Of a stretch of DNA of 14,361 nucleotides, positions 5,647-12,890 are shown one piece after another (the stretch's first letter is position 1; each line of letters begins with the position of its first letter). The DNA is from Candidatus Bathyarchaeota archaeon (GTDB lineage Archaea > Thermoproteota > Bathyarchaeia > TCS64): positions 1 to 14,361 of the forward strand of contig JABXKY010000073.1 of NCBI GenBank assembly GCA_013619005.1, written 5' to 3'. The notes under the pieces were generated by a model. That model saw nothing but the letters and a program-made list of their open reading frames with translations, ran no database searches and had not been told where the DNA came from. Position numbers and translations under genes: made by a program.

Positions 5647-6972
5647 ATGACGGCCATAAGCGAACAGGAAAAGAAGGGGACGTTCTGGTTCATCCAGGGC
5701 AACATCAAGATACTAATAATATGCAGGCTGCTCTGGAGCCTCAGCACCAGCATCGTCTACCCATATTTCAGCTTCTACATAGCTGCACTTGGAGGCTCAA
5801 AACAGGATATTGGATTCATTAGCAGCATCGGGATACTAGCAGGATTGTTCCTATACCCCGTTGGAGGATTTTTAGCCGACAAATCTGGCCGTGTCAAACT
5901 CATCGGTTACAGCACAGTGCTCTATGCCTTCGCACACATCCCATTCGTTCTAGCCAATGACTGGAAGACTTTGGCCGTAGGGCAGTTCCTGTCCCAGTTA
6001 CTGCTATTCTACATACCTGCTATGAATGCTCTGAGCAGCGACAGCCTGCCACCTGGCGTCAGGGGCAAAGGGTTTGCCATCATGATGGCTGTGCCTCAGG
6101 CGATCAGGATAATAGCCCCTGTTATAGGGGGCTGGCTGATCGGCTATTATCAAGCGACCTCTGGATTGTCAGAGGACCTCGCTCTGATCAAAGCAGTCAA
6201 GCTGGCTTGGACAGTGGCATTCGCTACTGGGCTCGTCGTTGCATGGCTCAGGTTGAAATACCTCACCGAGACAGTTGAGGAAGACGACGCGGAATCGTAC
6301 ACTTGGGGTGACTCGTTGACCGTGCTCAAGGATAGCTACCTTAGCGTAATCGAGTCCATCAGGTGGATGAACAGTTCACTGAAAACAATCGTCGTAATCG
6401 AGATGATCGCGGCCTTCTTCGTCGCCATGAGCGCGCCCTTCTGGTCTTTATTCGCCAAAGACGTTGTCGGTTTAACGGTTCCCCAGTGGGGTAACGTGAA
6501 CTTCTGGAGCGGCTTAGTCGCCCTTCTCTTTGCACTACCCCTGGGAGGCGCCGTGGACAGGTGGGGAGCCAAAAAGTCTGTGATGGCTGGCATGCTCGTG
6601 GGGCCCATAATTATCTTCATGTTCCAGTACTCCACCGGTTTCTGGGCTGTAACCGCCATCATAACCATGATCTCGTTAGCTAACAAGATCATGATCCCAG
6701 GCTTCAGCACGTTGATCGCCAACATGATCCCGAGAGAGCGCCGAGGAAGGATATACAGCATACTGGGTGAGCGGGGGGTTCAGATCAGCTGGGGAAACTT
6801 CTGGGGTGGAGGCGTCCTACTGTTCCCGCCGGCAGCCCTGGGTGCATGGGTTGGAGGACAAGTGTATGCGTACAGTCCGACTTTGGTCTGGCAGATCACA
6901 AGCGCCGCACTATTCGTGTGCGCGTTGATGATACATTTCATGGTCAAGGAGCCTGAGAAGGCTCAGATCTAA
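5647..6972 (+). CDS. Major facilitator superfamily transporter (MFS 2)
   Basis: A 441-residue 12-helix MFS transporter. The loop 2-3 signature is a degraded GGFLADKSGRVK at residues 73-84. The post-helix-4 loop PAMNALSSDSLPPGVRG (about 124-140) closely matches that of the transporter at 1358, and the second half has LGGAVDRWGAKK and a PGFSTLIANMIPRERRG loop. A charged cytosolic linker lies near 205-235. The two halves also share the start-of-domain phrase QGNIKILIICRLLW, similar to the EGNIRVL start of the transporter at 9411, so the three look like paralogs. The ATG at 5647 is firmly chosen: a full Shine-Dalgarno GAGGTGAT at 5633-5640 lies six bases upstream, whereas an in-frame GTG at 5599 has none. 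Substrate unknown; an exporter of small hydrophobic compounds is a fair guess from the family. T-rich sequence follows the stop. Confidence 0.92.
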   Translation: MTAISEQEKKGTFWFIQGNIKILIICRLLWSLSTSIVYPYFSFYIAALGGSKQDIGFISSIGILAGLFLYPVGGFLADKSGRVKLIGYSTVLYAFAHIPFVLANDWKTLAVGQFLSQLLLFYIPAMNALSSDSLPPGVRGKGFAIMMAVPQAIRIIAPVIGGWLIGYYQATSGLSEDLALIKAVKLAWTVAFATGLVVAWLRLKYLTETVEEDDAESYTWGDSLTVLKDSYLSVIESIRWMNSSLKTIVVIEMIAAFFVAMSAPFWSLFAKDVVGLTVPQWGNVNFWSGLVALLFALPLGGAVDRWGAKKSVMAGMLVGPIIIFMFQYSTGFWAVTAIITMISLANKIMIPGFSTLIANMIPRERRGRIYSILGERGVQISWGNFWGGGVLLFPPAALGAWVGGQVYAYSPTLVWQITSAALFVCALMIHFMVKEPEKAQI

Positions 6973-7064
6973 GCCCAGCCTATTTCCTTGTTTTCATTCC
7001 GGTTCTCAGCGGTTGGACTCCAATGAATAAATGATACCGGGTCAGGATGTTTCAACAGGTCTTT

Positions 7065-7111
7065 CCGGTAATTATTGAGCAGAGTCCCGGTAAATTATTG
7101 CGCGCGCGCAA
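7065..7111. repeat. Direct repeat pair plus perfect 14-bp palindrome (operator-like)
   Basis: CCGGTAATTATTG at 7065-7077 is repeated with one inserted A as CCGGTAAATTATTG at 7087-7100, 22 bases apart, about two helical turns. The second copy runs into TTGCGCGCGCGCAA at 7098-7111, a perfect palindrome. The block lies 17 bases upstream of the TATA-like element of the dehydrogenase gene, in a 187-base gap with no ORF. The placement fits an activator or repressor site; the rest of the gap (6973-7064) shows only T-rich sequence that may end the MFS transcript. Confidence 0.5.
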
Positions 7112-7128
7112 CCTAGGGCTAACGGGCA

Positions 7129-7140
7129 TTTTCTTATCTT
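7129..7140 (+). promoter_or_regulatory. TATA-like box of a leaderless gene (dehydrogenase)
   Basis: TTTTCTTATCTT is centred about 25 bases before the ATG at 7160, and no Shine-Dalgarno precedes that ATG. Transcription would start at or within a few bases of the start codon. Confidence 0.5.
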
Positions 7141-7159
7141 ACCAGAACAATTCTATAAT

Positions 7160-8134
7160 ATGAAACCTAAAGTTTTGATCAGCCCCGACACCATGAACAT
7201 CCCCGAGGATGTCTCTGCTGTCCTCAAGGAGTACGCTGATGTGGAGTACGTTAAGCGCCCGTATGATGACAAGCTAGAAGGCGTGGAGGCCATCATCGTT
7301 GGAACCGAGCCGATAAACGCCGAGTTTCTGGACAAGGCACCTGAACTGAAGCTGGTAGCCCGTTTCGGGGTGGGCTATGACTCAGTGGACGTGGAGGAGT
7401 GTACACGACGTGGCGTTATTGCAACACATACGCCTGAGGTGCTCAGCAGCGGCGTCGCCGATCACACCTGGGCCATGATTCTGGGTCATAGCAGGCATAT
7501 ACCGCTGGCGGGCTTGCACACAAGGAACAGGTGGGCAAAACGCGAGGGCTCCGTCCCCTTCGGCTGGGACACCGAGGGCAAGACCCTTGGGATCCTCGGG
7601 CTGGGCAGGATTGGGCTCGAGGTCCTCAAACGGTCCCGCGGTTTCCCATTGAAGGTCATCTACCATGACCTACTCAGGAGGGAGGATTATGAGGACGAGT
7701 ACGACGTCGAGTACGTCGGCTTCGATGAGCTTTTAGAGAGAAGCGACATCCTCACGGTCCACGTTGACCTTAACCCGAGCTCGAGGTCGATCTTCGGAGT
7801 TAATGAGTTCGAGAAGATGAAGCCAACCTCAGTCATAGTGAACACAAGCAGGGGCCCCGTGGTCAACGAGTCAGCCCTGATTGATGCGCTCAGGGAGGGG
7901 AAGATCGGAGGGGCGGCGCTTGATGTGTTCGAGACAGAGCCCACTCCCCTTGACAACCCCCTGTTGTCAATGCCCAATGTGCTGGTGACACCCCATATAG
8001 CCTCGGCGTCTTGGGAGACCAGGAGGAAGATGGCTGTACGTTCCACAGGCAACGTGTTGAGCTACCTCAAGGGTGAGAGGCCTCCCCACATCGTGCTGGA
8101 GCAGAGGGATAAGGAGTTCCCGCTGCGCCAATAG
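7160..8134 (+). CDS. D-2-hydroxyacid dehydrogenase (NAD-dependent; PGDH/glyoxylate reductase-like)
   Basis: A 324-residue cytosolic oxidoreductase that interconverts a D-2-hydroxyacid and its 2-oxoacid. The N- and C-terminal parts form the substrate domain, with RFGVGYDSVDVEECTRRG at about 68-85. The inserted Rossmann domain has GLGRIG (147-152) and an Asp at the end of the second strand (170), which favours NAD(H) over NADP(H). The catalytic set is present: Arg231 in NTSRGPVV, Glu260 in the ETEP loop and His279 in TPHIAS. There is no ACT or other C-terminal regulatory domain, so it is the short form, unlike classical SerA; 3-phosphoglycerate, glyoxylate and hydroxypyruvate are all possible substrates. 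The gene appears leaderless. It sits between an MFS gene and the prenol-kinase-like pair without an obvious functional tie. Confidence 0.92.
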   Translation: MKPKVLISPDTMNIPEDVSAVLKEYADVEYVKRPYDDKLEGVEAIIVGTEPINAEFLDKAPELKLVARFGVGYDSVDVEECTRRGVIATHTPEVLSSGVADHTWAMILGHSRHIPLAGLHTRNRWAKREGSVPFGWDTEGKTLGILGLGRIGLEVLKRSRGFPLKVIYHDLLRREDYEDEYDVEYVGFDELLERSDILTVHVDLNPSSRSIFGVNEFEKMKPTSVIVNTSRGPVVNESALIDALREGKIGGAALDVFETEPTPLDNPLLSMPNVLVTPHIASASWETRRKMAVRSTGNVLSYLKGERPPHIVLEQRDKEFPLRQ

Positions 8135-8140
8135 TTTATC
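8134..8140 (+). promoter_or_regulatory. TATA-like box for the lipid kinase pair
   Basis: GTTTATC, overlapping the dehydrogenase stop codon, is centred 29 bases before the ATG at 8166. It would give a leaderless message for the two following genes. Read-through from the dehydrogenase is also possible across the 31-base gap. Confidence 0.35.
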
Positions 8141-8165
8141 AGTGGAACCCTATACGAGATAATCT

Positions 8166-8870
8166 ATGGAGGGGATGGGCTCCAACCTGACGGTGATGGC
8201 TGCCTGCTACCTGTACATAGTTTCCATCATCCTCTTCTCGGGGGCTCTGAAGAGGGCAAGCATCATCAGCACTAGAACTAGCCGCAAGTTCCTCCACGCC
8301 ATGATCGGTAACCTGCCCCTCATCATGCCATTCTTCACGGAGGCTATCTATCCTTTCCTCGTCGCAAGTCCTTTCATCGTGGTGACTTTCCTTGCAACAC
8401 CGCATTCGCCGTTCCATGACCTCCTTGACAGGCTGGGTGGTCTCGGTGAGTTAACTGAAGCGGGGCACAACACGGGCCCTTTCATGTATGCGATTAGTTA
8501 CACGCTGCTCTCCTACCTCTACGGCGCAAGCCCATACATCGTCGCCGCGGGAATATTCCCAATGGCGTACGGTGACAGCTCCGCCGCTCTGATAGGTATG
8601 AGATACGGCACAACCAAGTTCAAGGTCTTCGAGGAGAAATCCCTTCAGGGGTCCTTGGGGATGTTCCTTGGCAGCCTTGTGAGCCTGACACTTGGCATGG
8701 CCTACTTTTCTGGTTTCTACGGGTTCACTCTTGGGTCCCAGCTTGTACCAATTTTCGCGGTGTCCCTCGTCACGACTGTAACTGAGGCTGTCTGCCCCAA
8801 AGGACTCGACAACATATTCGTGCCAATCCTCGGCGCGATTACGTTCATCGCAATGGGAGGAGGCATCTGA
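8166..8870 (+). CDS. Dolichol/phytol kinase-like (SEC59/VTE5, COG0170) membrane protein
   Basis: A 234-residue integral membrane protein with about six or seven hydrophobic segments. It carries the family's landmarks in order: RTSRKFLHAM (Arg40-Lys41...His44), the loop MAYGDSSAALIGMRYG with Gly136-Asp137, the EKSLQGSLGMFLGS motif (Lys158-Ser159..Gly162) and the C-terminal TEAVCPKGLDNIFVP. In eukaryotes and plants this family transfers phosphate from CTP to dolichol or phytol; the related CdsA and CDP-archaeol synthase make CDP-lipids. The compact length and the KS.QG motif point to the prenol kinase side rather than CDP-archaeol synthase, but this is not certain. ATG 8166 is preferred over ATG 8175, because the GGAGG that would serve the latter is only two bases away from it. 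The stop codon overlaps the next start as TGATG, so both products are probably made in fixed ratio. Confidence 0.82.
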   Translation: MEGMGSNLTVMAACYLYIVSIILFSGALKRASIISTRTSRKFLHAMIGNLPLIMPFFTEAIYPFLVASPFIVVTFLATPHSPFHDLLDRLGGLGELTEAGHNTGPFMYAISYTLLSYLYGASPYIVAAGIFPMAYGDSSAALIGMRYGTTKFKVFEEKSLQGSLGMFLGSLVSLTLGMAYFSGFYGFTLGSQLVPIFAVSLVTTVTEAVCPKGLDNIFVPILGAITFIAMGGGI

Positions 8871-9433
8871 TGTTCATCGTCATCGACGGTCTCGACGGCT
8901 CAGGGAAGAGCACCCAAGCCGAGAAGCTGTGCGACCACATCGAGTCTCTAGGGATGACCTACGTCATCAGGTCCCACCCCAGCGGCGATAACTATCTGGG
9001 CAGGAAAGGAAGGGAGTACCTACTCAGGCAGGGCTCATGGGCCAGGATTCTTGCCAGCGCTTTCTATATGCTGGACGTGATTAGATCCGTCCTCTACTAT
9101 CGGTGGTCCAAGGTGGACTTCGTGGTGTTCGTCAGGTACCTGATGGGGACAGGGTACCTCCCCAGCCCGCTCCACAGGATCGCTTACATGGTGTTCAAGA
9201 TCACGATGCCCAACGGGGACCACATGTTCTTCATTGATGTGACCCCCGAGGAGGCGCACCGGAGGATAGAGGAGAACAGGGACGAGAAGGAGATGTTTGA
9301 GTCCCTTGAGAGGCTCACTAAGGTCAGGGGGAGAGTGCTTGAGCTGGCCCAGCGGAGGGAATGGACGATAATCGATGGCGACCAATCTCTAGAGGCAATT
9401 CAGTCTGAGATTAGGGGACATCTCGGTCTCTAA
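8870..9433 (+). CDS. Divergent thymidylate-kinase-like P-loop kinase
   Basis: A 187-residue P-loop kinase of the dTMP kinase superfamily. The phosphate-binding loop GLDGSGKST (7-15) is intact, and the DVTPEEAHRRIEENRDEKEMFE segment (123-144) matches the TMK region before and through the LID, with a good supply of Arg and Lys. Two substrate signatures differ. The REPGG-type loop of TMK is replaced by RSHPSGDNYLG (34-44), and the DR[YHF] motif that binds the nucleotide and magnesium reads VFVRYLMGTGYLP (86-98), without the Asp. The middle (about 95-116) is aromatic and Pro-rich. It therefore probably phosphorylates something other than dTMP. Coupling to the prenol-kinase-like gene (TGATG overlap) suggests a lipid-linked or prenyl-phosphate substrate; this is inference. 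A true dTMP kinase remains an alternative. The 3' end overlaps the convergent MFS gene by 23 bases. Confidence 0.82.
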   Translation: MFIVIDGLDGSGKSTQAEKLCDHIESLGMTYVIRSHPSGDNYLGRKGREYLLRQGSWARILASAFYMLDVIRSVLYYRWSKVDFVVFVRYLMGTGYLPSPLHRIAYMVFKITMPNGDHMFFIDVTPEEAHRRIEENRDEKEMFESLERLTKVRGRVLELAQRREWTIIDGDQSLEAIQSEIRGHLGL

Positions 9434-10607
9434 GCCCGTTGATTATCACAGCGATTATCACGAGGCTGACTGCCTGGACGTAAAGAGGCGCGTTGAACCC
9501 GTAGTTGTCGTAGAGCAAACCGCCTAGCCAAGGCGCGGGGATAGCGCCGAGCCTGCCGTAGGCGTCCAATTTCCCCATGACTGTGCTTCTCTTTTCCCTG
9601 GGCACCAACCCCGTCACGTAGCTCATGTATGATGGCATCCAGAAACCGATGTCGATGGCACTGACACCGTTGAATATTATGAAGAACTCGATGCGCTTGA
9701 ACAGGATAAAGCCCATTACGGATACAAACGCCATAGCGAAGCTCATTAACATCCCGTTCACGTGCCCGATCCTGTCAACCAACTTTCCTAGTGGGATAGA
9801 ATCCACCGCCCAGACAAGATTGAAGCTGGTACTCATCAGGCCTAACTGGAACGTCGTGAGACCGTATGTATCCGTTAGTGCGCCGTAGAAGAGGCTGTAT
9901 GCCACGGCATAACTGAACCCTTGAAGGAGCATAGAGGTATAGAGCGTAAGGTAGGTTCTCTCGGGTATCAGCATGTTTCTGATCTGCTGTGATAGAGGGA
10001 CTCGCTCAGAGTCATTGCTTTCTGGAGTATGGGTCTCCTCGATGTACCTCCACATCAAGAAGCTGCCGATAAGGTCCCCCACCACCGTGACGTAGAATAT
10101 GGGCATATACCCCACCTTGAGGGCGATGTAGCCACCTGCGCCAGCCACAAGGGTGCTCATGCCCTGGCTGATGGTTATCAGGGTGCTTAGCGCCGTTGCA
10201 GTCTGTGATGATTCCACTGACTCCGCTATCAGCGCGTTTCTAGCAGGATTCCCTATCATGAACATGGCGCTGAAACCAATGAAGAACCCGAAGACCAGCA
10301 GAGCATAGTAGTGACCCGAAACGATGAGCACCAGTATAGCCAGAGCCCTACATATGGCACTGCCAATCACGCCCGGCTTCCTGCCAACCCTGTCGCTAAT
10401 CTGCCCCCAAACAATCAGCCCAAGGGCTGTGCTGATGTTGATCATGGTCTGGACGAGACCCAGCTGGCTCACGGTGATACCTGTGCTGAGCAGGAACGGC
10501 TGCCATATCACATAGAACATACCCAGTCCGATCTGGCTCACGAACGTCTGCGCCGCGAGCACGCGGATGTTGCCCTCAAGGACAAGGTACTTGCTGATGG
10601 ACTTCAA
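9411..10607 (-). CDS. Major facilitator superfamily transporter (MFS 3)
   Basis: A 398-residue MFS transporter with 12 predicted helices. The loop 2-3 signature WGQISDRVGRKPG is at about 67-79 and the second-half equivalent LGKLVDRIGHVNG follows the central linker. The central linker (about 193-213) is Glu/Ser rich. Like the transporters at 1358 and 5647 it opens with a short amphipathic stretch ending in EGNIRVL and has a post-helix-4 loop PARNALIAESVESSQ and a post-helix-10 loop PSYMSYVTGLVPREKRSTVMG. The start is TTG at 10605-10607, since the next internal Met is inside helix 1; no clear Shine-Dalgarno is seen. It is the last gene of a minus-strand block after the aldo/keto reductase, 55 bases away, with its own TATA-like element in the gap. 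The 3' end overlaps the TMK-like gene by 23 bases. Confidence 0.92.
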   Translation of the reverse strand: MKSISKYLVLEGNIRVLAAQTFVSQIGLGMFYVIWQPFLLSTGITVSQLGLVQTMINISTALGLIVWGQISDRVGRKPGVIGSAICRALAILVLIVSGHYYALLVFGFFIGFSAMFMIGNPARNALIAESVESSQTATALSTLITISQGMSTLVAGAGGYIALKVGYMPIFYVTVVGDLIGSFLMWRYIEETHTPESNDSERVPLSQQIRNMLIPERTYLTLYTSMLLQGFSYAVAYSLFYGALTDTYGLTTFQLGLMSTSFNLVWAVDSIPLGKLVDRIGHVNGMLMSFAMAFVSVMGFILFKRIEFFIIFNGVSAIDIGFWMPSYMSYVTGLVPREKRSTVMGKLDAYGRLGAIPAPWLGGLLYDNYGFNAPLYVQAVSLVIIAVIINGLRDRDVP

Positions 10608-10642
10608 GGCTACCAGAACCTAGCTGCTTGGTGTTCAAGTGG

Positions 10643-10651
10643 GATAAAAAG
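10643..10651 (-). promoter_or_regulatory. TATA-like box for MFS 3
   Basis: On the minus strand TTTTTATCC precedes the TTG start by about 40 bases. A start site near 10621 would leave a leader of about 14 bases. The same T run could act as a terminator of the aldo/keto reductase message. Confidence 0.4.
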
Positions 10652-10662
10652 GGTGCGCACTA

Positions 10663-11478
10663 TTACGGGAGGCACTCCTCCATCATGTCAAGGTTTGACC
10701 ACACATCGTTCATGTCATACATCCCGATGTTCCAGGCGTCAACTATCTCGTGGAACTGGTAAGCCCAGCGCACCGCGTCCGCCGCGCTGTTCCTGAGCCG
10801 ACCCGCATTTAGAACCTTGATCACGTACACTCCACGTCCGTCCTCTTTCAGGGCTCGTATGGCCTCCAGGTGCTCCTCTAGAGTGCCATCCTCGATAACC
10901 GCTCCCGCCATGTTCAGAGTAGTGCACACTACATCGATCTCGGGGACATCAAGAACCTGCCTGAGAACCTTTGTGTTGTGAGTCGATAAAGCCGTGGCCC
11001 TCACCATCCCCGATTCCTTTGCCTCTACCCAAGCCCCAAGCGCCCCCATCCTATCCTTGAGGGTTCCCGAGCGAAATGGTTGGCCCGTTGAATCTGTTCG
11101 GTCAACGGCAACGTGCATGACGTTGTGCAGGAACATTATATCCACATAATCCGTGCCAAGGGACTGCTTAGAGTACTCCAGGGCCGCCCAGCCGTCTTTC
11201 TCAGTTAACGCATTGGACTTGTCCGCAATAACCACGTCACTGCGTATGACCCTAGTCAAAGCTTCCCTGATGTGGGGGTGTGTGCCGTAGTCGTCACTCG
11301 TGTCCCATACGTTGACACCCAGCTCCAGAGCCTCTTTTAGTATCTCAGCCGCCTGTTCAGGGTTTTTATCCCCCTGGTTCCTCTCGCCGTCGGGACCCTT
11401 CTTTAGGTTGAATGGCTCTGAGCCGTAGATTAACCTGGATACTCTAAGTTTGGACTGGCCTAACTGGATGGTCCTCAT
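10663..11478 (-). CDS. Aldo/keto reductase family oxidoreductase
   Basis: 271 residues, a TIM-barrel NAD(P)H-dependent carbonyl reductase. The catalytic tetrad is visible (numbered from the ATG at 11478): Asp59 and Tyr64 in WDTSDDYG, Lys87 in VVIADKS, and His118 in MFLHN. The opening MRTIQLGQSKLRVSRLIYGSEPF is the typical first hairpin and strand of bacterial-type AKRs. The C-terminal half is somewhat divergent: the usual nucleotide-binding S...N...P-A segments are not easily recognised, and the protein is shorter than the 310-330 residues common in the family. A longer start at 11535 would add 19 residues (MPRKRHLNN...) that overlap the upstream gene and have no promoter, so I prefer 11478, where a TATA-like element suggests a leaderless message. 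Substrate unknown. It lies between two MFS genes on the same strand. Confidence 0.88.
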   Translation of the reverse strand: MRTIQLGQSKLRVSRLIYGSEPFNLKKGPDGERNQGDKNPEQAAEILKEALELGVNVWDTSDDYGTHPHIREALTRVIRSDVVIADKSNALTEKDGWAALEYSKQSLGTDYVDIMFLHNVMHVAVDRTDSTGQPFRSGTLKDRMGALGAWVEAKESGMVRATALSTHNTKVLRQVLDVPEIDVVCTTLNMAGAVIEDGTLEEHLEAIRALKEDGRGVYVIKVLNAGRLRNSAADAVRWAYQFHEIVDAWNIGMYDMNDVWSNLDMMEECLP

Positions 11479-11501
11479 GATAGGTATGTCGGAGTGAGTT
11501 G

Positions 11502-11512
11502 TGATAAGGTTA
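11502..11512 (-). promoter_or_regulatory. TATA-like box overlapping the MFS 4 stop codon (for the aldo/keto reductase)
   Basis: On the minus strand TAACCTTATCA is centred about 28 bases before the ATG at 11478, and its first three bases are the TAA stop of the upstream MFS gene. This favours the shorter reading of the reductase. Confidence 0.4.
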
Positions 11513-12775
11513 TTCAGATGCCTCTTTCTCGGCAAGCTGCCTCTCCCAGTCCTCCTCCAGAGTCCTAACCAAAGGAACAGTGAAACCCACGAAGCTTCCG
11601 AGCATGAAGACGACGCCCGATATCACAAACCAGAACCTGAGGCCGGTGAACTCAACTACGGGCCCCGCTATAGCCAGTCCGACAGGTGACACGGCGACAC
11701 TGGTGCTCATTATCAACGTGAACACCCTTCCCTGCATATCATGGGGGATCAAGGCCTGTAACACCGAGAAGAAGCTGCTGTTAGCGATGGAGTTCATGAA
11801 ACCGAAGACGAACATTGAGGCAACTCCGATCCAGAGCATATCCGCTGGTGTCCTGCTGAACACTAAGAGCCCGATGCCCGCCACGAATAATCCCGAGAAC
11901 GCGGTGTTGATCTTGCTCTTGAACCCGCCCCAGACACCTAGAGTTATCCCGCCCAGTATCATCCCAACTCCGTTTGCGGATTGTACCCAGGCGAGCTCGA
12001 TGGCTCCTCCCTTGAAGAACTCGGTGATAAGCAGCGGTAGCATCGTGAAAGTCGGTGTAGTAACCATGTTGATGCATAGGCTCATCAGCATTATGACGAG
12101 CAAGCCCTTCTGTTTGAAAATCCACTGGAAGCCCTCCTTCATATCCCCCAGGACGCCCCTCGCAGAGCCGCCGTCGTGTTCGGGCTGAGGAACCTTGATG
12201 AACATAAGTGGGCCAACAGCGAAGATAGCCGTCAACACATCGATAGCTAGAACGTACTGAATGGGCATTATCGCCAGGAGAAGCGCACCTAGGGGCGGCG
12301 CACTGACAGCGACAAGGCCGCTGAGGGCCTGGTTGAGCCCAGCAACCCGTGATAAGTGCTTCCTCGACACCATCATGCTCGTAGATGCCTGCATGGCAGG
12401 CCACTGGAAAGCCCCGCCGGCAGCCCTGAACATCATTACTGCGTAGATGTGCCACACCTCGACCCTTCCAACGCTGAACATGAACGCGAGGAAAAGGATG
12501 GACAACGCGATAAGTGAATCCGCGACCATCATCACAACCCTCCTGTTCCAACGATCAACCAGAGCGCCTGCGAACGGGCCTATGAAGACCTGCGGAAGCA
12601 GGGCGGCGATGCTGGCCGTCGCGAGCACCGACGGTGATTTAGTCAGCTCGGTTAGATGCCAGACGAGGGCGAACTGGACCAGCCTGCTGCCGAACAGGCT
12701 GAATGCCTGGCCTGTGAACAATACGAGGAAAGGCGCCATTGCCTTCGATAGGAAACCCGGCTCTTCGTCGCTCAA
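11510..12775 (-). CDS. Major facilitator superfamily exporter, EntS/MefA type (MFS 4)
   Basis: A 421-residue 12-helix MFS exporter of a different branch from the other three. It begins FLVLFTGQAFSLFGSRLVQFALVWHLTELTKSPS, the opening typical of the MFS_3 group that includes the enterobactin exporter EntS and macrolide exporter MefA. The loop 2-3 signature is GALVDRWNRRVVMMVAD (about 70-86), the post-helix-4 loop WPAMQASTSMMVSRKHLSRVAGLNQ (about 124-148) and the second-half loop VLQALIPHDMQGRVFTL. Such proteins usually export siderophores or lipophilic drugs. The start is TTG at 12773-12775, with the acidic MSDEEPG leader; the next Met is residue 13. A CTATTTGTT element about 30-40 bases upstream on the minus strand may be its promoter. 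It heads the minus-strand block and is divergent from the histidine phosphatase gene. Confidence 0.92.
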   Translation of the reverse strand: MSDEEPGFLSKAMAPFLVLFTGQAFSLFGSRLVQFALVWHLTELTKSPSVLATASIAALLPQVFIGPFAGALVDRWNRRVVMMVADSLIALSILFLAFMFSVGRVEVWHIYAVMMFRAAGGAFQWPAMQASTSMMVSRKHLSRVAGLNQALSGLVAVSAPPLGALLLAIMPIQYVLAIDVLTAIFAVGPLMFIKVPQPEHDGGSARGVLGDMKEGFQWIFKQKGLLVIMLMSLCINMVTTPTFTMLPLLITEFFKGGAIELAWVQSANGVGMILGGITLGVWGGFKSKINTAFSGLFVAGIGLLVFSRTPADMLWIGVASMFVFGFMNSIANSSFFSVLQALIPHDMQGRVFTLIMSTSVAVSPVGLAIAGPVVEFTGLRFWFVISGVVFMLGSFVGFTVPLVRTLEEDWERQLAEKEASE

Positions 12776-12799
12776 ATTATATCAACATACCCTTAGTTT

Positions 12800-12841
12800 G
12801 ATCATGTAACAAATAGGTATTGGAAAAAAGTAGACATGATC
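12800..12841. repeat. Inverted repeat in the divergent promoter region
   Basis: GATCATGT at 12800-12807 and its exact reverse complement ACATGATC at 12834-12841 flank 26 AT-rich bases in the 115-base gap between MFS 4 and the histidine phosphatase. A further TGATCA lies at 12842-12847. The position could control both genes. GATC-type palindromes of this size can also occur by chance. Confidence 0.35.
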
Positions 12842-12858
12842 TGATCATTATCGTCCAT

Positions 12859-12867
12859 GTTAATAAT
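12859..12867 (+). promoter_or_regulatory. TATA-like box for the histidine phosphatase
   Basis: GTTAATAAT is centred 28 bases before the TTG at 12891, the spacing of a leaderless archaeal gene. The AGGGTG at 12883-12888 is too close to the TTG (2 bases) to be an effective Shine-Dalgarno. Confidence 0.45.
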
Positions 12868-12890
12868 CTCTGAGGGTAATTCAGGGTGCT

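Noticed and set aside
6973-7159. A small gene or guide RNA between MFS 2 and the dehydrogenase.
   Set aside because: No ORF of coding character and no box C/D pair; the region shows only T-rich sequence, repeats and the palindrome.
11580-12188. A 202-codon plus-strand frame opposite MFS 4.
   Set aside because: Antisense shadow of the exporter, without promoter, Shine-Dalgarno or domain.
11781-12551. A 256-codon open frame on the minus strand within MFS 4.
   Set aside because: Same strand but different frame from a clear 12-helix exporter; the product is Arg/Cys/His rich with no recognisable fold.
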